Source: Ciceribacter sp. L1K22 (lineage in GTDB: Bacteria > Pseudomonadota > Alphaproteobacteria > Rhizobiales > Rhizobiaceae). From it: a stretch of 64,000 nucleotides of DNA. Of this stretch, positions 34,857-44,018 are shown piece after piece. A program made the position numbers and the translations under genes. The notes beneath the pieces are model-generated. The model saw nothing but the letters and a program-made list of their open reading frames with translations, ran no database searches and was not told the DNA's origin. Within the stretch, counting starts at the first letter, position 1. Each line of letters starts with the position of its first letter. The stretch covers positions 3,084,483 through 3,148,482 of the forward strand of contig NZ_JAGFPK010000001.1 in NCBI RefSeq assembly GCF_017599385.1, in the 5' to 3' direction.

Positions 34857-35123
34857 ATGAGCGACCTCAGCCTGCAGCAGGCCATCGACAACATCTACGC
34901 CTCGATCAACAACGACAACGAGGACATCGACAGCCATATCGCCGCGCTGAAAGCCGCCATGGCGAAGGAGGGTGTGAAGGAAGCGATGTTCGAGCCCGGC
35001 AAACTTGCGCAGAACAACCGCCAGGGACGCAAGCTGATGCAGTCCTATTTCCGCAAGAAGGGCGTAACCGTCAGCTTCACGAAACAAAGCAGCGACGAGC
35101 CGACGCTCAGTCGACCAGCGTGA
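34857..35123 (+). CDS. Hypothetical protein, 88 aa
   Basis: I do not recognise this family. The N-terminal half is acidic and helical (SLQQAIDNIYASINNDNEDIDSHIAALKAAM), and the C-terminal half is basic (NNRQGRKLMQSYFRKKGVTVSF), which could bind nucleic acid; that is only a guess. The ATG at 34857 follows GGAG. The 3' end overlaps the convergent map gene by 17 nt. Confidence 0.65.
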   Translation: MSDLSLQQAIDNIYASINNDNEDIDSHIAALKAAMAKEGVKEAMFEPGKLAQNNRQGRKLMQSYFRKKGVTVSFTKQSSDEPTLSRPA

Positions 35124-35856
35124 CGATCACAGGTCCGTTCTTCGTCACGACTACCGTATGCTCGAACTGCACCGTCGGCGCCTTCGGCTCGGCATAAAGC
35201 GTCCACGGGTCGTCGCCGTCTTCGGCCCAGACACCGCCAAGCGACAGGAAGGGTTCGATGGTGAACACCAGCCCCTCCTCCATGATCCGGGTCTCGTCCG
35301 GATCCGGCCAGGTCGAAAGTTCCTTCGGCTCCTCGTGCAGCGAATGGCCGACGCCATGGCTCGCGAGGTTCTGGATCAGCGTGTAGCGGTTCTTCTTCGC
35401 AAACGTGCCGATCGCATTGCCGATACTCGCCATCTTCGCGCCGGTCTTGACCTGGTTGAGGCCGACCCACAGCGCACGCTTGCCGTCGCGAACAAGACGG
35501 TCGAGCTTGGCAGTACCGGGCGGGACGATGAAGCTCGCGCCCGCATCGGCGAAATAGCCGCTCTTCTCGGCCGACACGTCTATATTGACGAGATCACCCG
35601 CCTTGATGATCCGGTCGCCAGGAATGCCGTGCGCGACCTCCTCGTTGACGCTGATGCAGGTGGCGCCCGGAAACTGGTAGCAGAGCTCCGGCGCCGAACG
35701 CGCGTCGTTGTCCTCGAGCACCTTGCGCCCGATCAGGTCCAGTTCCCGCGTCGTGATACCCGGCTCCAGCGCTTCGCTCATCGTCTTGATGGCGATCCCG
35801 CAGAGCCGGCCGATCTCCTTCAGCCGGAGCAGTTCCTCGTCAGTGCTTACGATCAT
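35107..35856 (-). CDS. map: Type I methionine aminopeptidase
   Basis: The 249-aa enzyme removes the N-terminal Met from new proteins. It has the pita-bread fold metal ligands in series: NIDVSAEKSGYFADAG (Asp pair), HGVGHSLHEEP (His), FTIEPFLS (Glu) and the final Glu in VQFEHTVVVT. Length fits the short bacterial type without an N-terminal extension. It is not next to rpsB or secY as in some genomes; rhizobia commonly have more than one map copy. Its 3' end overlaps the small gene at 34857. Confidence 0.93.
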   Translation of the reverse strand: MIVSTDEELLRLKEIGRLCGIAIKTMSEALEPGITTRELDLIGRKVLEDNDARSAPELCYQFPGATCISVNEEVAHGIPGDRIIKAGDLVNIDVSAEKSGYFADAGASFIVPPGTAKLDRLVRDGKRALWVGLNQVKTGAKMASIGNAIGTFAKKNRYTLIQNLASHGVGHSLHEEPKELSTWPDPDETRIMEEGLVFTIEPFLSLGGVWAEDGDDPWTLYAEPKAPTVQFEHTVVVTKNGPVIVTLVD

Positions 35857-35881
35857 CCGGCATCCAATGCACGTTTCAGGC

Positions 35882-36961
35882 CTAAACGGCCTTCTTTTCG
35901 TCGGTTGCGCCCGCTTTGACCCCGTCGCCCGCCGGCGTCAACGCCTTTCTGACCAGCGGCGCCACTTTCGTACCGAACAGTTCGATGGCGCGCATCAATT
36001 CCCTGTGCGGCATCAGGCCGATCGCCATCTGGATCAGGAAGCGGTCATTCTTGAAGATGGCGTGATGCGCGACGATCTTTTCGGCGAGCGTTTCCGGATC
36101 GCCGACGAACAGCGCCCCGCTTGGTCCGCGCATGGCATCGTACTGGGCGCGTGTTCCCGGACCCCAGCCGCGTTCGCGGCCGATACGGTCCATAACCGCC
36201 TTCTGAGGACCGTAGAAGATATCGGCCGCCTGGTCGGTCGTATCGGCGACGAAGCCGTGCACGTTGATCGAGGTCTTGAGCTGCGCCGGATCGCGGCCGA
36301 CCTTCTTGGCGGTCTCGCGATAGAGCTGGAAGAGTGGCGCGAACCGGCGCGGCTCGCCGCCGATGATGGCAAGCGCCAGTGGCAGACCGAAATAAGCGGC
36401 GCGCGCCACGGAGTTCGGCGTACCGCCAACGGCGACCCAGAGCGGCAACGGGTCCTGCATCGGCCGCGGATAGACCGGCCTGCCGTCGATCGGCGCCCGC
36501 GTCTCGCCTTTCCAGGTGACGACCTCGTTGTCGCGAATAGTCATCAGGAGCTGCAGCTTCTCGTCGAACAGCTTGTCGTAGTCATCGAGATCGTAGCCGA
36601 ACAGCGGGAAGCTCTCGATGAAGGAGCCACGGCCGGCCATGATCTCGGCCCTTCCGCAGGAAAGCAGGTCGATGGTGGCGTATTGCTGGAAAACACGGAC
36701 CGGATCTTCGGAGGAGAGAACCGTGACAGCGCTCGTGAGGCGGATGTTCTTCGTCTTGACGGCAGCGGCGGCCAGGATCGTCGAGGGAGAGGAAGCCATG
36801 TAGTCCGGCCGATGATGTTCGCCGAGGCCGAAGACGTCGAGGCCCACCTGGTCGGCAAGCTCGATCTCGGCCATCAACTCGTCCATGCGGCGCTTGGCCT
36901 CCGCGCCCTTGCGCGCTGCGGCTGGGTCGACGTCGGCGAATGTGTAGAGACCGAGTTCCAT
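35882..36961 (-). CDS. Luciferase-like FMN-dependent monooxygenase (LLM class)
   Basis: The 359-aa protein has the bacterial luciferase TIM-barrel fold: MELGLYTFADVDP, then GLGEHHRPDYMASSPSTILAAAA, and LPLWVAVGGTPNSVARAA, all typical of LLM-class flavoproteins that use FMNH2 or F420. The natural substrate is unknown. I chose the ATG at 36961, since the upstream in-frame ATG at 37027 adds a Cys-rich leader. It lies 25 nt downstream of map's start on the same strand (i.e. it precedes map), so it may be co-transcribed with map. Confidence 0.88.
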   Translation of the reverse strand: MELGLYTFADVDPAAARKGAEAKRRMDELMAEIELADQVGLDVFGLGEHHRPDYMASSPSTILAAAAVKTKNIRLTSAVTVLSSEDPVRVFQQYATIDLLSCGRAEIMAGRGSFIESFPLFGYDLDDYDKLFDEKLQLLMTIRDNEVVTWKGETRAPIDGRPVYPRPMQDPLPLWVAVGGTPNSVARAAYFGLPLALAIIGGEPRRFAPLFQLYRETAKKVGRDPAQLKTSINVHGFVADTTDQAADIFYGPQKAVMDRIGRERGWGPGTRAQYDAMRGPSGALFVGDPETLAEKIVAHHAIFKNDRFLIQMAIGLMPHRELMRAIELFGTKVAPLVRKALTPAGDGVKAGATDEKKAV

Positions 36962-37209
36962 CGTGACTGTTTCCTTGTCCGCTGTTTGCGTCGACAGACA
37001 CATAGGCCGATTGGCGCAGGCCTCCAAGTCACCGGACGGAAACAGTCCGTCTCGTCAGGCGTACCAATAAACGTCGATACCCGATGTCGGCCATTGCCCA
37101 AAAGGCAACGCTCCGCTCTCCAATTAGCCGATTGCCAGCCGGCGCGCTTTGCGACTAACCTCGCTTTTGCGGCGCAGCAGAACGCCGGCATTCGTTCGGG
37201 AGAGAGAGC

Positions 37210-37983
37210 ATGAAGAGAACCGTCGTCGTCACAGGCTCCACCAGCGGGATAGGGCTCGGGATCGCCCGCGCCTTCGCCCGGGATGGCGCCAACCTCGTCA
37301 TCAACGGTTTCGGCGACGCAAACGAGATCGAGGCGATCCGCCAGGAATTGGAACAGGCCGGCGGCAAGGCTCTTTATCACGGCGCCGACATGACGGAGCC
37401 CGACGAGATCGCCGAGATGATGGCGCTGGCGGCGAGCCAGTTCGGCATGGTCGACGTGCTCGTCAACAATGCCGGCATCCAGCACGTCTCGCCCGTCGAG
37501 GATTTCCCGACCGACAAGTGGGACCGGATCATCGCCATAAACCTGACGAGTTCCTTCCATACGATGAAGGCTGCGATTCCGGCGATGAAGGCGAAGAAGG
37601 CCGGCCGCATCATCAACGTCGCTTCCGCCCACGCCCTCGTCGCCTCGCCCTTCAAGGCGGCCTATGTCGCCGCTAAGCACGGCATTCTCGGCCTCACCAA
37701 GAGCGCGGCACTGGAACTCGCCGAATTCGGCGTGACGGTGAACGCGATCTGCCCCGGCTACGTGCTGACGCCGCTGGTGGAAAAGCAGATCCCGGACACG
37801 GCCAAGGCACGCGGCATCTCCGAGGCGGAGGTGAAGACGGATGTGATGCTGCGCCTGCAGGCCACCAAGGAATTTGTCGCGATCGAGGAAGTGGCGGCCA
37901 CCGCCCTCTTCCTCGCCAGCGACGCCGCGCGCCAGATTACCGGCACACATATCTCGATTGATGGCGGCTGGACCGCGCAGTAA
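37210..37983 (+). CDS. bdhA: D-3-hydroxybutyrate dehydrogenase (SDR)
   Basis: The 257-aa SDR enzyme has TGSTSGIGLGIA (NAD-binding), NNAGIQHVSPVEDFP, the catalytic Ser in ASAHALVASPFK and YVAAK. The IQHVSPVE stretch and the QTKEFV-like region near residue 215 are typical of 3-hydroxybutyrate dehydrogenase, which oxidises D-3-hydroxybutyrate to acetoacetate. It is followed by xdhA and xdhB on the same strand, the same order as the bdhA-xdhA2-xdhB2 operon known from S. meliloti. AGAGAGAG precedes the ATG. Confidence 0.9.
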   Translation: MKRTVVVTGSTSGIGLGIARAFARDGANLVINGFGDANEIEAIRQELEQAGGKALYHGADMTEPDEIAEMMALAASQFGMVDVLVNNAGIQHVSPVEDFPTDKWDRIIAINLTSSFHTMKAAIPAMKAKKAGRIINVASAHALVASPFKAAYVAAKHGILGLTKSAALELAEFGVTVNAICPGYVLTPLVEKQIPDTAKARGISEAEVKTDVMLRLQATKEFVAIEEVAATALFLASDAARQITGTHISIDGGWTAQ

Positions 37984-38034
37984 CCTGTTTTGCTCGAACC
38001 GCCCCAAGATGGGGAAGACTGAAGAAGGCTTTTG

Positions 38035-39504
38035 ATGACAGACAGCATCCGTTTCATCCTGAACGGCGAGGACGTGGCTCTGCGCGACGTTCACCCGACG
38101 GAAACGCTTCTCGATTTCCTGAGGCTGAAACGACGTCTGACCGGCACCAAGGAAGGCTGCGCCGAGGGTGACTGCGGCGCCTGCACCGTTCTCGTCGGAC
38201 GGCTGGTCGGCGGCGAGCTGGTCTACGAAACGGTCAACGCCTGCATTCGCTTCGTCGGTTCGCTGCACGGGACGCATGTCGTCACCGTCGAGCACCTCGC
38301 CGCCGCCGATGGCACGCTGCATCCGGTGCAGCAGGCCATGGTCGACTGTCACGGCTCTCAATGCGGCTTCTGCACGCCGGGTATCGTGATGTCGCTCTAC
38401 GGCCTCTGGATGACCAACGACAACCCGAGCCGGCCCGCCATCGAACGCGCGCTCCAGGGCAATCTCTGTCGCTGCACAGGCTACGAGCCGATCGTCAAGG
38501 CAGCGGAACTTGCAAGCCGCATCCGGCCCTCCGCCCTGTTCGACCCGCTGGAGCGCGAGCGGCAGGACATCTGCGCCCGCCTCTTCGCGCTGCAGACCGG
38601 CGATACGATCGTCCTTTCGAAGGATGGTCGTCGCCTGATCGTACCGCCGTCGGTCGCGACACTCGCCGACCTTCTGGCCGAGGAACCTAAGGCCACCATC
38701 GTCGCCGGCGCCACCGATGTCGGTCTCTGGGTGACCAAGCAGATGCGCGACCTCGACCCGGTGATCTTCATCAATCACCTCAGCGAACTTCAGTCGATCG
38801 ATGTTTCTGACGCCGGCATCACCATCGGCGCGGGCGTCACTTATGCCCGCGCCTTCGACACGCTCGCTGGCGAGATCCCGGCCTTCGGAGCTCTGATCGA
38901 TCGCATCGGCGGCCAGCAGGTGCGCAATATGGGCACGATCGGCGGCAACATCGCCAACGGCTCCCCGATCGGCGACACGCCGCCCGCCTTGATCGCGCTC
39001 GGCGCCAAACTCACGCTCCGCTCGGCCAGCGGCACCCGAGAGCTGCCGCTGGAGGACTATTTCATCGCCTACGGCAAGCAGGACAGAAAGCCCGGCGAGT
39101 TCGTCGAGAGCATCTTCGTGCCCCGCCCCGCGGCAAACCTTCGTTACGCCGTCTACAAGATCTCGAAGCGGCGCGAGGAAGACATCTCGGCGCTCTGCGG
39201 CGCCTTCCTGCTCGGCCTTAATGCCGACGGCAAGGTCGAGACCATCCGCATCGCGTTCGGCGGCATGGCCGCGACACCGAAACGGGCCCGCGCGGTTGAG
39301 GCCGCCTTGTTCGGCAAGCCCTGGACCGAGGCGACTGTGGCCGACGCCCGTACCGCCTTCGACGAGGATTACAAGCCGCTGACCGACTGGCGCGCCACCG
39401 CCGAGTATCGCCAGTTGACGGCAAAGAACCTGCTGACCCGCTTCTTCCTGGAAACCTCGGGCACGCCGCAGGAACTGAAGCGTTTCGCGGTGGAGGAGGT
39501 TTGA
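38035..39504 (+). CDS. xdhA: Xanthine dehydrogenase small subunit (FeS/FAD)
   Basis: The 489-aa subunit has the plant-type [2Fe-2S] motif GCAEGDCGACTVL, the second cluster motifs CGFCTPG and CRCTGY (residues ~105-150), and a C-terminal FAD domain (~190-480, with VAGATDVGLWV and GNIANGSPIGDTPP). It passes electrons from the molybdenum subunit to NAD. It begins 51 nt after bdhA and ends 4 nt before xdhB. ATG at 38035 is preferred to the TTG immediately before. Confidence 0.96.
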   Translation: MTDSIRFILNGEDVALRDVHPTETLLDFLRLKRRLTGTKEGCAEGDCGACTVLVGRLVGGELVYETVNACIRFVGSLHGTHVVTVEHLAAADGTLHPVQQAMVDCHGSQCGFCTPGIVMSLYGLWMTNDNPSRPAIERALQGNLCRCTGYEPIVKAAELASRIRPSALFDPLERERQDICARLFALQTGDTIVLSKDGRRLIVPPSVATLADLLAEEPKATIVAGATDVGLWVTKQMRDLDPVIFINHLSELQSIDVSDAGITIGAGVTYARAFDTLAGEIPAFGALIDRIGGQQVRNMGTIGGNIANGSPIGDTPPALIALGAKLTLRSASGTRELPLEDYFIAYGKQDRKPGEFVESIFVPRPAANLRYAVYKISKRREEDISALCGAFLLGLNADGKVETIRIAFGGMAATPKRARAVEAALFGKPWTEATVADARTAFDEDYKPLTDWRATAEYRQLTAKNLLTRFFLETSGTPQELKRFAVEEV

Positions 39505-39508
39505 TTCC

Positions 39509-41848
39509 ATGCTGAAGAAAGCCGATCACGAGCTCTACAAATACATCAACGGCCCGATGCATGCGCCGCTGAAACATGATTCAGCGCACAAGCATGTCAG
39601 CGGAAGTGCCGAATATATCGACGATATTCCCGAACCCGCTGGCCTCCTGCACGGCGCGCTCGGCATGGCCGATAGGGCGCATGCGGAGATCGTTTCCGTA
39701 GACCTCTCGCAGGTGAAGGCCTATCCGGGCGTCGTCTGCGTGCTGACGGCCAAGGACGTGCCCGGCGACAACGACATCGCTTCCGGCTCACACCACGACG
39801 AGCCGTTGTTCGCCGATACGAAGATCGAATTCCACGGCCAGGTGATCTTCGCCGTCATTGCCGAAACCCGCGATGCCGCCCGGCGCGCCGCACGACTGGC
39901 GAAGATCGAATACCGTGACCTCCCCCACTGGCTGACGGTCGACACCGCCCGGGACAATGCCGCGCCGCTGGTGACGCCCGGCATGGTGCTGAAGCGAGGC
40001 GAGCCGGAAAACGAACTGGACAAGGCGCCGCGACGGCTGAAAGGTCGCATGGAGATCGGCGGGCAAGAACACTTCTACCTCGAGAGCCATATCGCCATGG
40101 CGATCCCCGGCGAGGACGACGAGGTGACCGTCTGGTCGTCGACCCAGCATCCTTCCGAGGTGCAGCACATTGTCGGCCACGTGCTGGCCATCCCCTCGAA
40201 CGCGGTTACCGTCAACGTGCGACGCATGGGCGGCGGCTTTGGCGGCAAGGAAACGCAGGGCAACCTGTTTGCGGCACTGGCCGCCATCAGCGCCAAGAAG
40301 CTGAACCGCGCGGTAAAATTCCGCCCCGACCGCGACGAGGACATGGTGGTCACCGGCAAGCGTCACGACTTCATCGTCGACTATGACGTCGCCTTCGATG
40401 ACGAGGGCCGGTTGCATGCCGTCGACGCAATATTCGCCGCCCGTTGCGGCTACTCCGCCGACCTTTCAGGACCGGTCACCGACCGCGCCCTCTTCCATGC
40501 CGATTCAAGCTATTTCTATCCGCATGTCCGGCTGGCATCGGAGCCGCTGAAGACCCACACCGTCTCAAACACCGCCTATCGCGGTTTTGGTGGTCCGCAA
40601 GGCATGCTGGGCGGCGAGCGCATCATCGAGGAAATCGCCTATGCAGTCGGCAAGGACCCGCTCGAGGTCCGCAAGCTGAACTTCTACGGCGATGTCGGCT
40701 CGGGCCGCAACGTGACACCCTACCATCAGGAGATCGAGGACAACATCGTCGCCCGCGTCGTCGAGGAGTTGGAGACGTCCTGCGACTATCAGGCCCGACG
40801 CAAGGCTATCATCGAGTTCAACAAGACGAACCCGATTATCAAGAAGGGCATAGCCCTTACTCCGGTCAAGTTCGGCATCTCCTTCACCATGACCGCCTTC
40901 AACCAGGCCGGCGCGCTCGTCCACGTCTATCAGGACGGCTCGATCCACCTAAACCATGGCGGCACGGAAATGGGCCAGGGGCTCTACACCAAGGTGGCCC
41001 AGGTGCTGGCCGATGCATTCCAGGTGGATATCGAGCGCGTCAAGATCACGGCGACCACTACGGCCAAGGTGCCGAACACTTCGGCCACGGCTGCCTCGTC
41101 CGGTTCCGACCTCAACGGCATGGCCGCCTACGATGCCGCCCGTCAGATCAAGGATCGGCTCGTCGCCTTCGCGGTCGAAAAGTTCGGCGTGCCGGTCGAC
41201 GAGGTCGTGTTCCTGCCCAACAGAGTGCGGGTCGGCGACCAGGAAATCCCCTTCCCCGATTTCGTCAAGCAGGCCTATTTCGCCCGCGTGCAGCTCTCCG
41301 CCGCCGGCTTCTACAAGACGCCAAAAATCCACTGGGACCGTGCCGCCGGACGCGGCACTCCGTTCTACTACTTCGCGTATGGCGCGGCTTGCTCGGAAGT
41401 ATCGATCGACACGCTGACCGGCGAGTACCTGATGGACCGCACCGACATCCTCCATGACGTCGGCAAGTCGCTCAATCCGGCGATCGACATCGGCCAGATC
41501 GAGGGCGCCTTCGTGCAGGGCATGGGCTGGCTGACGACCGAGGAACTCTGGTGGGACGACAAGGGCCGGCTGCGCACGCACGCGCCGTCGACCTACAAGA
41601 TCCCGCTCGCCTCCGACCGTCCGAAGATCTTCAACACAAGGCTCGCCGAATGGTCGGTCAATGCCGAACCGACGATCGGCCGCTCCAAGGCCGTCGGCGA
41701 ACCGCCCTTCATGCTGGCGATCTCCGTGCTGGAGGCGCTGTCGATGGCCGTCGCGTCGGTCGCCGATTACAAGGTGTGCCCGAAGCTGGACGCCCCGGCG
41801 ACGCCCGAGCGTGTGCTGATGGCAGTGGAGCGGTTGAAGACACTGTAA
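39509..41848 (+). CDS. xdhB: Xanthine dehydrogenase molybdopterin subunit
   Basis: The 779-aa subunit oxidises hypoxanthine to xanthine and urate at a molybdenum cofactor. It has GGGFGGKETQG and AYRGFGGPQG (cofactor loops), HGGTEMGQGLYTKVAQ, and the C-terminal KAVGEPPFML containing the catalytic Glu. Length is that of bacterial XdhB. It starts 4 nt after xdhA. The maturation factor gene xdhC is not directly adjacent; an unrelated membrane protein on the opposite strand lies between. Confidence 0.96.
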   Translation: MLKKADHELYKYINGPMHAPLKHDSAHKHVSGSAEYIDDIPEPAGLLHGALGMADRAHAEIVSVDLSQVKAYPGVVCVLTAKDVPGDNDIASGSHHDEPLFADTKIEFHGQVIFAVIAETRDAARRAARLAKIEYRDLPHWLTVDTARDNAAPLVTPGMVLKRGEPENELDKAPRRLKGRMEIGGQEHFYLESHIAMAIPGEDDEVTVWSSTQHPSEVQHIVGHVLAIPSNAVTVNVRRMGGGFGGKETQGNLFAALAAISAKKLNRAVKFRPDRDEDMVVTGKRHDFIVDYDVAFDDEGRLHAVDAIFAARCGYSADLSGPVTDRALFHADSSYFYPHVRLASEPLKTHTVSNTAYRGFGGPQGMLGGERIIEEIAYAVGKDPLEVRKLNFYGDVGSGRNVTPYHQEIEDNIVARVVEELETSCDYQARRKAIIEFNKTNPIIKKGIALTPVKFGISFTMTAFNQAGALVHVYQDGSIHLNHGGTEMGQGLYTKVAQVLADAFQVDIERVKITATTTAKVPNTSATAASSGSDLNGMAAYDAARQIKDRLVAFAVEKFGVPVDEVVFLPNRVRVGDQEIPFPDFVKQAYFARVQLSAAGFYKTPKIHWDRAAGRGTPFYYFAYGAACSEVSIDTLTGEYLMDRTDILHDVGKSLNPAIDIGQIEGAFVQGMGWLTTEELWWDDKGRLRTHAPSTYKIPLASDRPKIFNTRLAEWSVNAEPTIGRSKAVGEPPFMLAISVLEALSMAVASVADYKVCPKLDAPATPERVLMAVERLKTL

Positions 41849-41866
41849 AGCCTCGACAGACACGCC

Positions 41867-42748
41867 TTATCGAAGAGCTGTCCGCAGCAGATAGAGGAAG
41901 GCGGACAGGATCAGGATCGGCAGGATCAACAGCTTGACCAGATAGGCAACGGCGATGCCGATCGATGCGTTGAAAAGGTCGGACGCCAATGCCACCCCGT
42001 CATTGATAACCTGCGCATTGGTCGCCACCGACTCCGACATGTCGGACGCGGCCTGCAACGTGCCGGAAAAGGCGGAACCGAGCCTGTCGAACACACCGCG
42101 TTCCGCCAGGGGATCAGCGTCCGCCGGCGGATCCTTGGCCAGTTCGTCCACCTGTTGCTCGATGGCGGCCACCTCGCCATCCATGTTCATACGGTGAAAA
42201 ACCTGCGTCGCGCTCGTCCAGGCATCGTCCGTGATGGCGTCGCCGGCATAAAAGGCGATTGTATAGGATGCGGGAAGCAGCACCGCCCCCAGAAGCCCGA
42301 GAATAGCGAACGATCTGGCAAGACGGTCGAGCAATGGTGGGACCCGACGTACCGAGTAAGTCAAAACAGCACAGATCAACGCGAAAACCGCCAGACCCGC
42401 CGCGGCCACCTTCGCCACGGGGACGAGGACCAGCGACAGGATGCCTGAGACGATGGCGAGGTAAAAGAGAAGATCGACCATCCTCTCAATCGTATTGATC
42501 ACGGGCTGCAACAACTGCCCCGGACTGGCCGTGACCGACGCCACGCCGACGCCACCGGTGATATCGGCATCGCGGGCAACGCTCATCAGCGAGTTCGCGA
42601 TCCGCAGCGTGCCGTAAAGCGCGCCACTGCCGATCATAACTTCACGGCTGAATCGGGCAGCAACATCCGCAAGCGGGTTGATAAAGAAAATGGCCACCGC
42701 GAACGTCGCGACGCTGAGCCAGATGATCGTGCCGTTGGTCCTGGTCAT
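41867..42748 (-). CDS. Hypothetical membrane protein, 293 aa
   Basis: I do not recognise this family. It has an N-terminal membrane helix (residues ~7-28), a group of three to four helices (~90-165), a soluble acidic segment (~170-255, rich in Asp and Ala) and a final helix (~265-288). It is convergent to xdhB and divergent from xdhC, so it interrupts the xdh genes. No motif suggests an enzyme or transporter type. Confidence 0.7.
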   Translation of the reverse strand: MTRTNGTIIWLSVATFAVAIFFINPLADVAARFSREVMIGSGALYGTLRIANSLMSVARDADITGGVGVASVTASPGQLLQPVINTIERMVDLLFYLAIVSGILSLVLVPVAKVAAAGLAVFALICAVLTYSVRRVPPLLDRLARSFAILGLLGAVLLPASYTIAFYAGDAITDDAWTSATQVFHRMNMDGEVAAIEQQVDELAKDPPADADPLAERGVFDRLGSAFSGTLQAASDMSESVATNAQVINDGVALASDLFNASIGIAVAYLVKLLILPILILSAFLYLLRTALR

Positions 42749-42869
42749 ATGCGCTCCTCAGCAGTGGGACGATGAAACCACATGTCGAACGTTGACGCCT
42801 GGATGCCCTCAAAAACTATCGCAGGAAACTGCTAGCGACGCTGTCCAGTTCCGCTGTCTCGATGTTAGT

Positions 42870-43685
42870 ATGCCTGTCATGCCGTTCTCAGACTATTCCG
42901 AATTCCTAGCCGCTCATCCGCGCCTGATTCTCGTCGAGGTTCTTGAAGCCAAGGGTTCGACCCCGCGCGAGGCAGGTGCCTTCATGCTTGTGGCAACGGA
43001 AGCGACATCCGGAACGATCGGCGGCGGCTATCTCGAATTCATGACGATAGACCATGCCCGCCGGCTGCTGGCGGGGGACAATGTCGACGCCGAGCTGGAC
43101 GTGCCCCTTGGCCCCGAAATCGGCCAGTGCTGTGGCGGGCGCACGCGGATCGGCTTCACCGTCGTGGATGAAGCAGTGCGCGAAAACCTGCTACGCCGAG
43201 AGGATGAGCGGCGAGCCGCCGACCCGGACGTGATGATCTTTGGCGCCGGCCACGTCGGCCTGGCGCTGGTATCGGCACTGTCTTCCCTGCCCTTCAACGT
43301 TTCGGTGATCGAGACACGGTCAATCGATGAAACCGCCCTGCCCCGAAACGTCATAGCGAAACGTGTCGCCATGCCGGAAGCGGAGATAGCAGCGATCCGA
43401 CCGGGCGGAGCGGTGCTGATCCTCACCCACGATCACGCGCTTGATTTCCTGATCGCTCGCCAGGCGCTCGCCCGGACAGACCTCGCCTATGTCGGCATGA
43501 TCGGCTCGGCCACCAAGCGCGCCACCTTCCGCCACTGGCTGGAGCGCGAGGGCGGCGAAACGGATGACTTCGCCAGGCTGACGCTGCCGATCGGCGGCGA
43601 TACCGTTCGCGACAAGCGACCGCCCGTCATAGCCGCCATGGTGGCGGCGGAACTGTGCTGCGTCCTGCTTGGCGGCAGGACGTGA
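42870..43685 (+). CDS. xdhC: Xanthine dehydrogenase maturation protein XdhC
   Basis: The 271-aa protein has the XdhC N-terminal region (EVLEAKGSTPREAGAFMLV, GTIGGGYLEF, CCGGRTRIGF) and a C-terminal Rossmann segment (MIFGAGHVGLAL). XdhC binds the molybdenum cofactor and inserts its sulfurated form into XdhB. The start is ATG at 42870 or the in-frame ATG at 42879; earlier frames overlap the divergent membrane-protein gene. The stop lies 2 nt from the stop of the small minus-strand gene. Confidence 0.93.
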   Translation: MPVMPFSDYSEFLAAHPRLILVEVLEAKGSTPREAGAFMLVATEATSGTIGGGYLEFMTIDHARRLLAGDNVDAELDVPLGPEIGQCCGGRTRIGFTVVDEAVRENLLRREDERRAADPDVMIFGAGHVGLALVSALSSLPFNVSVIETRSIDETALPRNVIAKRVAMPEAEIAAIRPGGAVLILTHDHALDFLIARQALARTDLAYVGMIGSATKRATFRHWLEREGGETDDFARLTLPIGGDTVRDKRPPVIAAMVAAELCCVLLGGRT

Positions 43686-43687
43686 CA

Positions 43688-43945
43688 TCAGAACGGCAGG
43701 TCGCGCATATGCCCGCGCCGACGCTGCTCCCAGAACTGCTCGACGCGCCCGAGCGGCTCGGGGTTTGGAAGACCGATATCATCATGAGGCGCGTCGAGAG
43801 CCTCGTCAGCCGTAACCTTCGACGGGGCGGCGGATCGTACGAATAGCGCCTTCAACAGACCGAAGAGCCGCCGGGTCAAAGGCATGGAAAGGGCGTTTGC
43901 GGACAGCACGGCTGCTCCACCTCGATGAATAAAACTGATTGTCAT
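43688..43945 (-). CDS. Small DUF1127-like protein opposite LysR paralogue 1
   Basis: The 85-aa product has a basic N-terminal helix (MPLTRRLFGLLKALFVRS) and a DDIGLP segment resembling the RDIG(L) motif of DUF1127 proteins, then FWEQRRR. The match is partial. It is divergent from the LysR gene at 44019. The second LysR paralogue also has a small DUF1127-like gene opposite it, which supports this call. Confidence 0.5.
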   Translation of the reverse strand: MTISFIHRGGAAVLSANALSMPLTRRLFGLLKALFVRSAAPSKVTADEALDAPHDDIGLPNPEPLGRVEQFWEQRRRGHMRDLPF

Positions 43946-44018
43946 TCTTCCTTGATCGCGCCGATTGCAGCGTAAATCCAATTCAATTACGGTGACCAAC
44001 GATCAAGAGAGCTTATCG

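Noticed and set aside
36874-39510. An 878-codon minus-strand open frame across bdhA and xdhA
   Set aside because: It is the antisense image of high-GC genes with clear motifs on the plus strand. It has no family motif and an Arg/Gly/Asp-heavy composition.
42678-42869. An N-terminal extension of XdhC beginning at 42678
   Set aside because: It would overlap the divergent membrane-protein gene and lacks similarity to XdhC; the XdhC sequence begins at 42870 or 42879.
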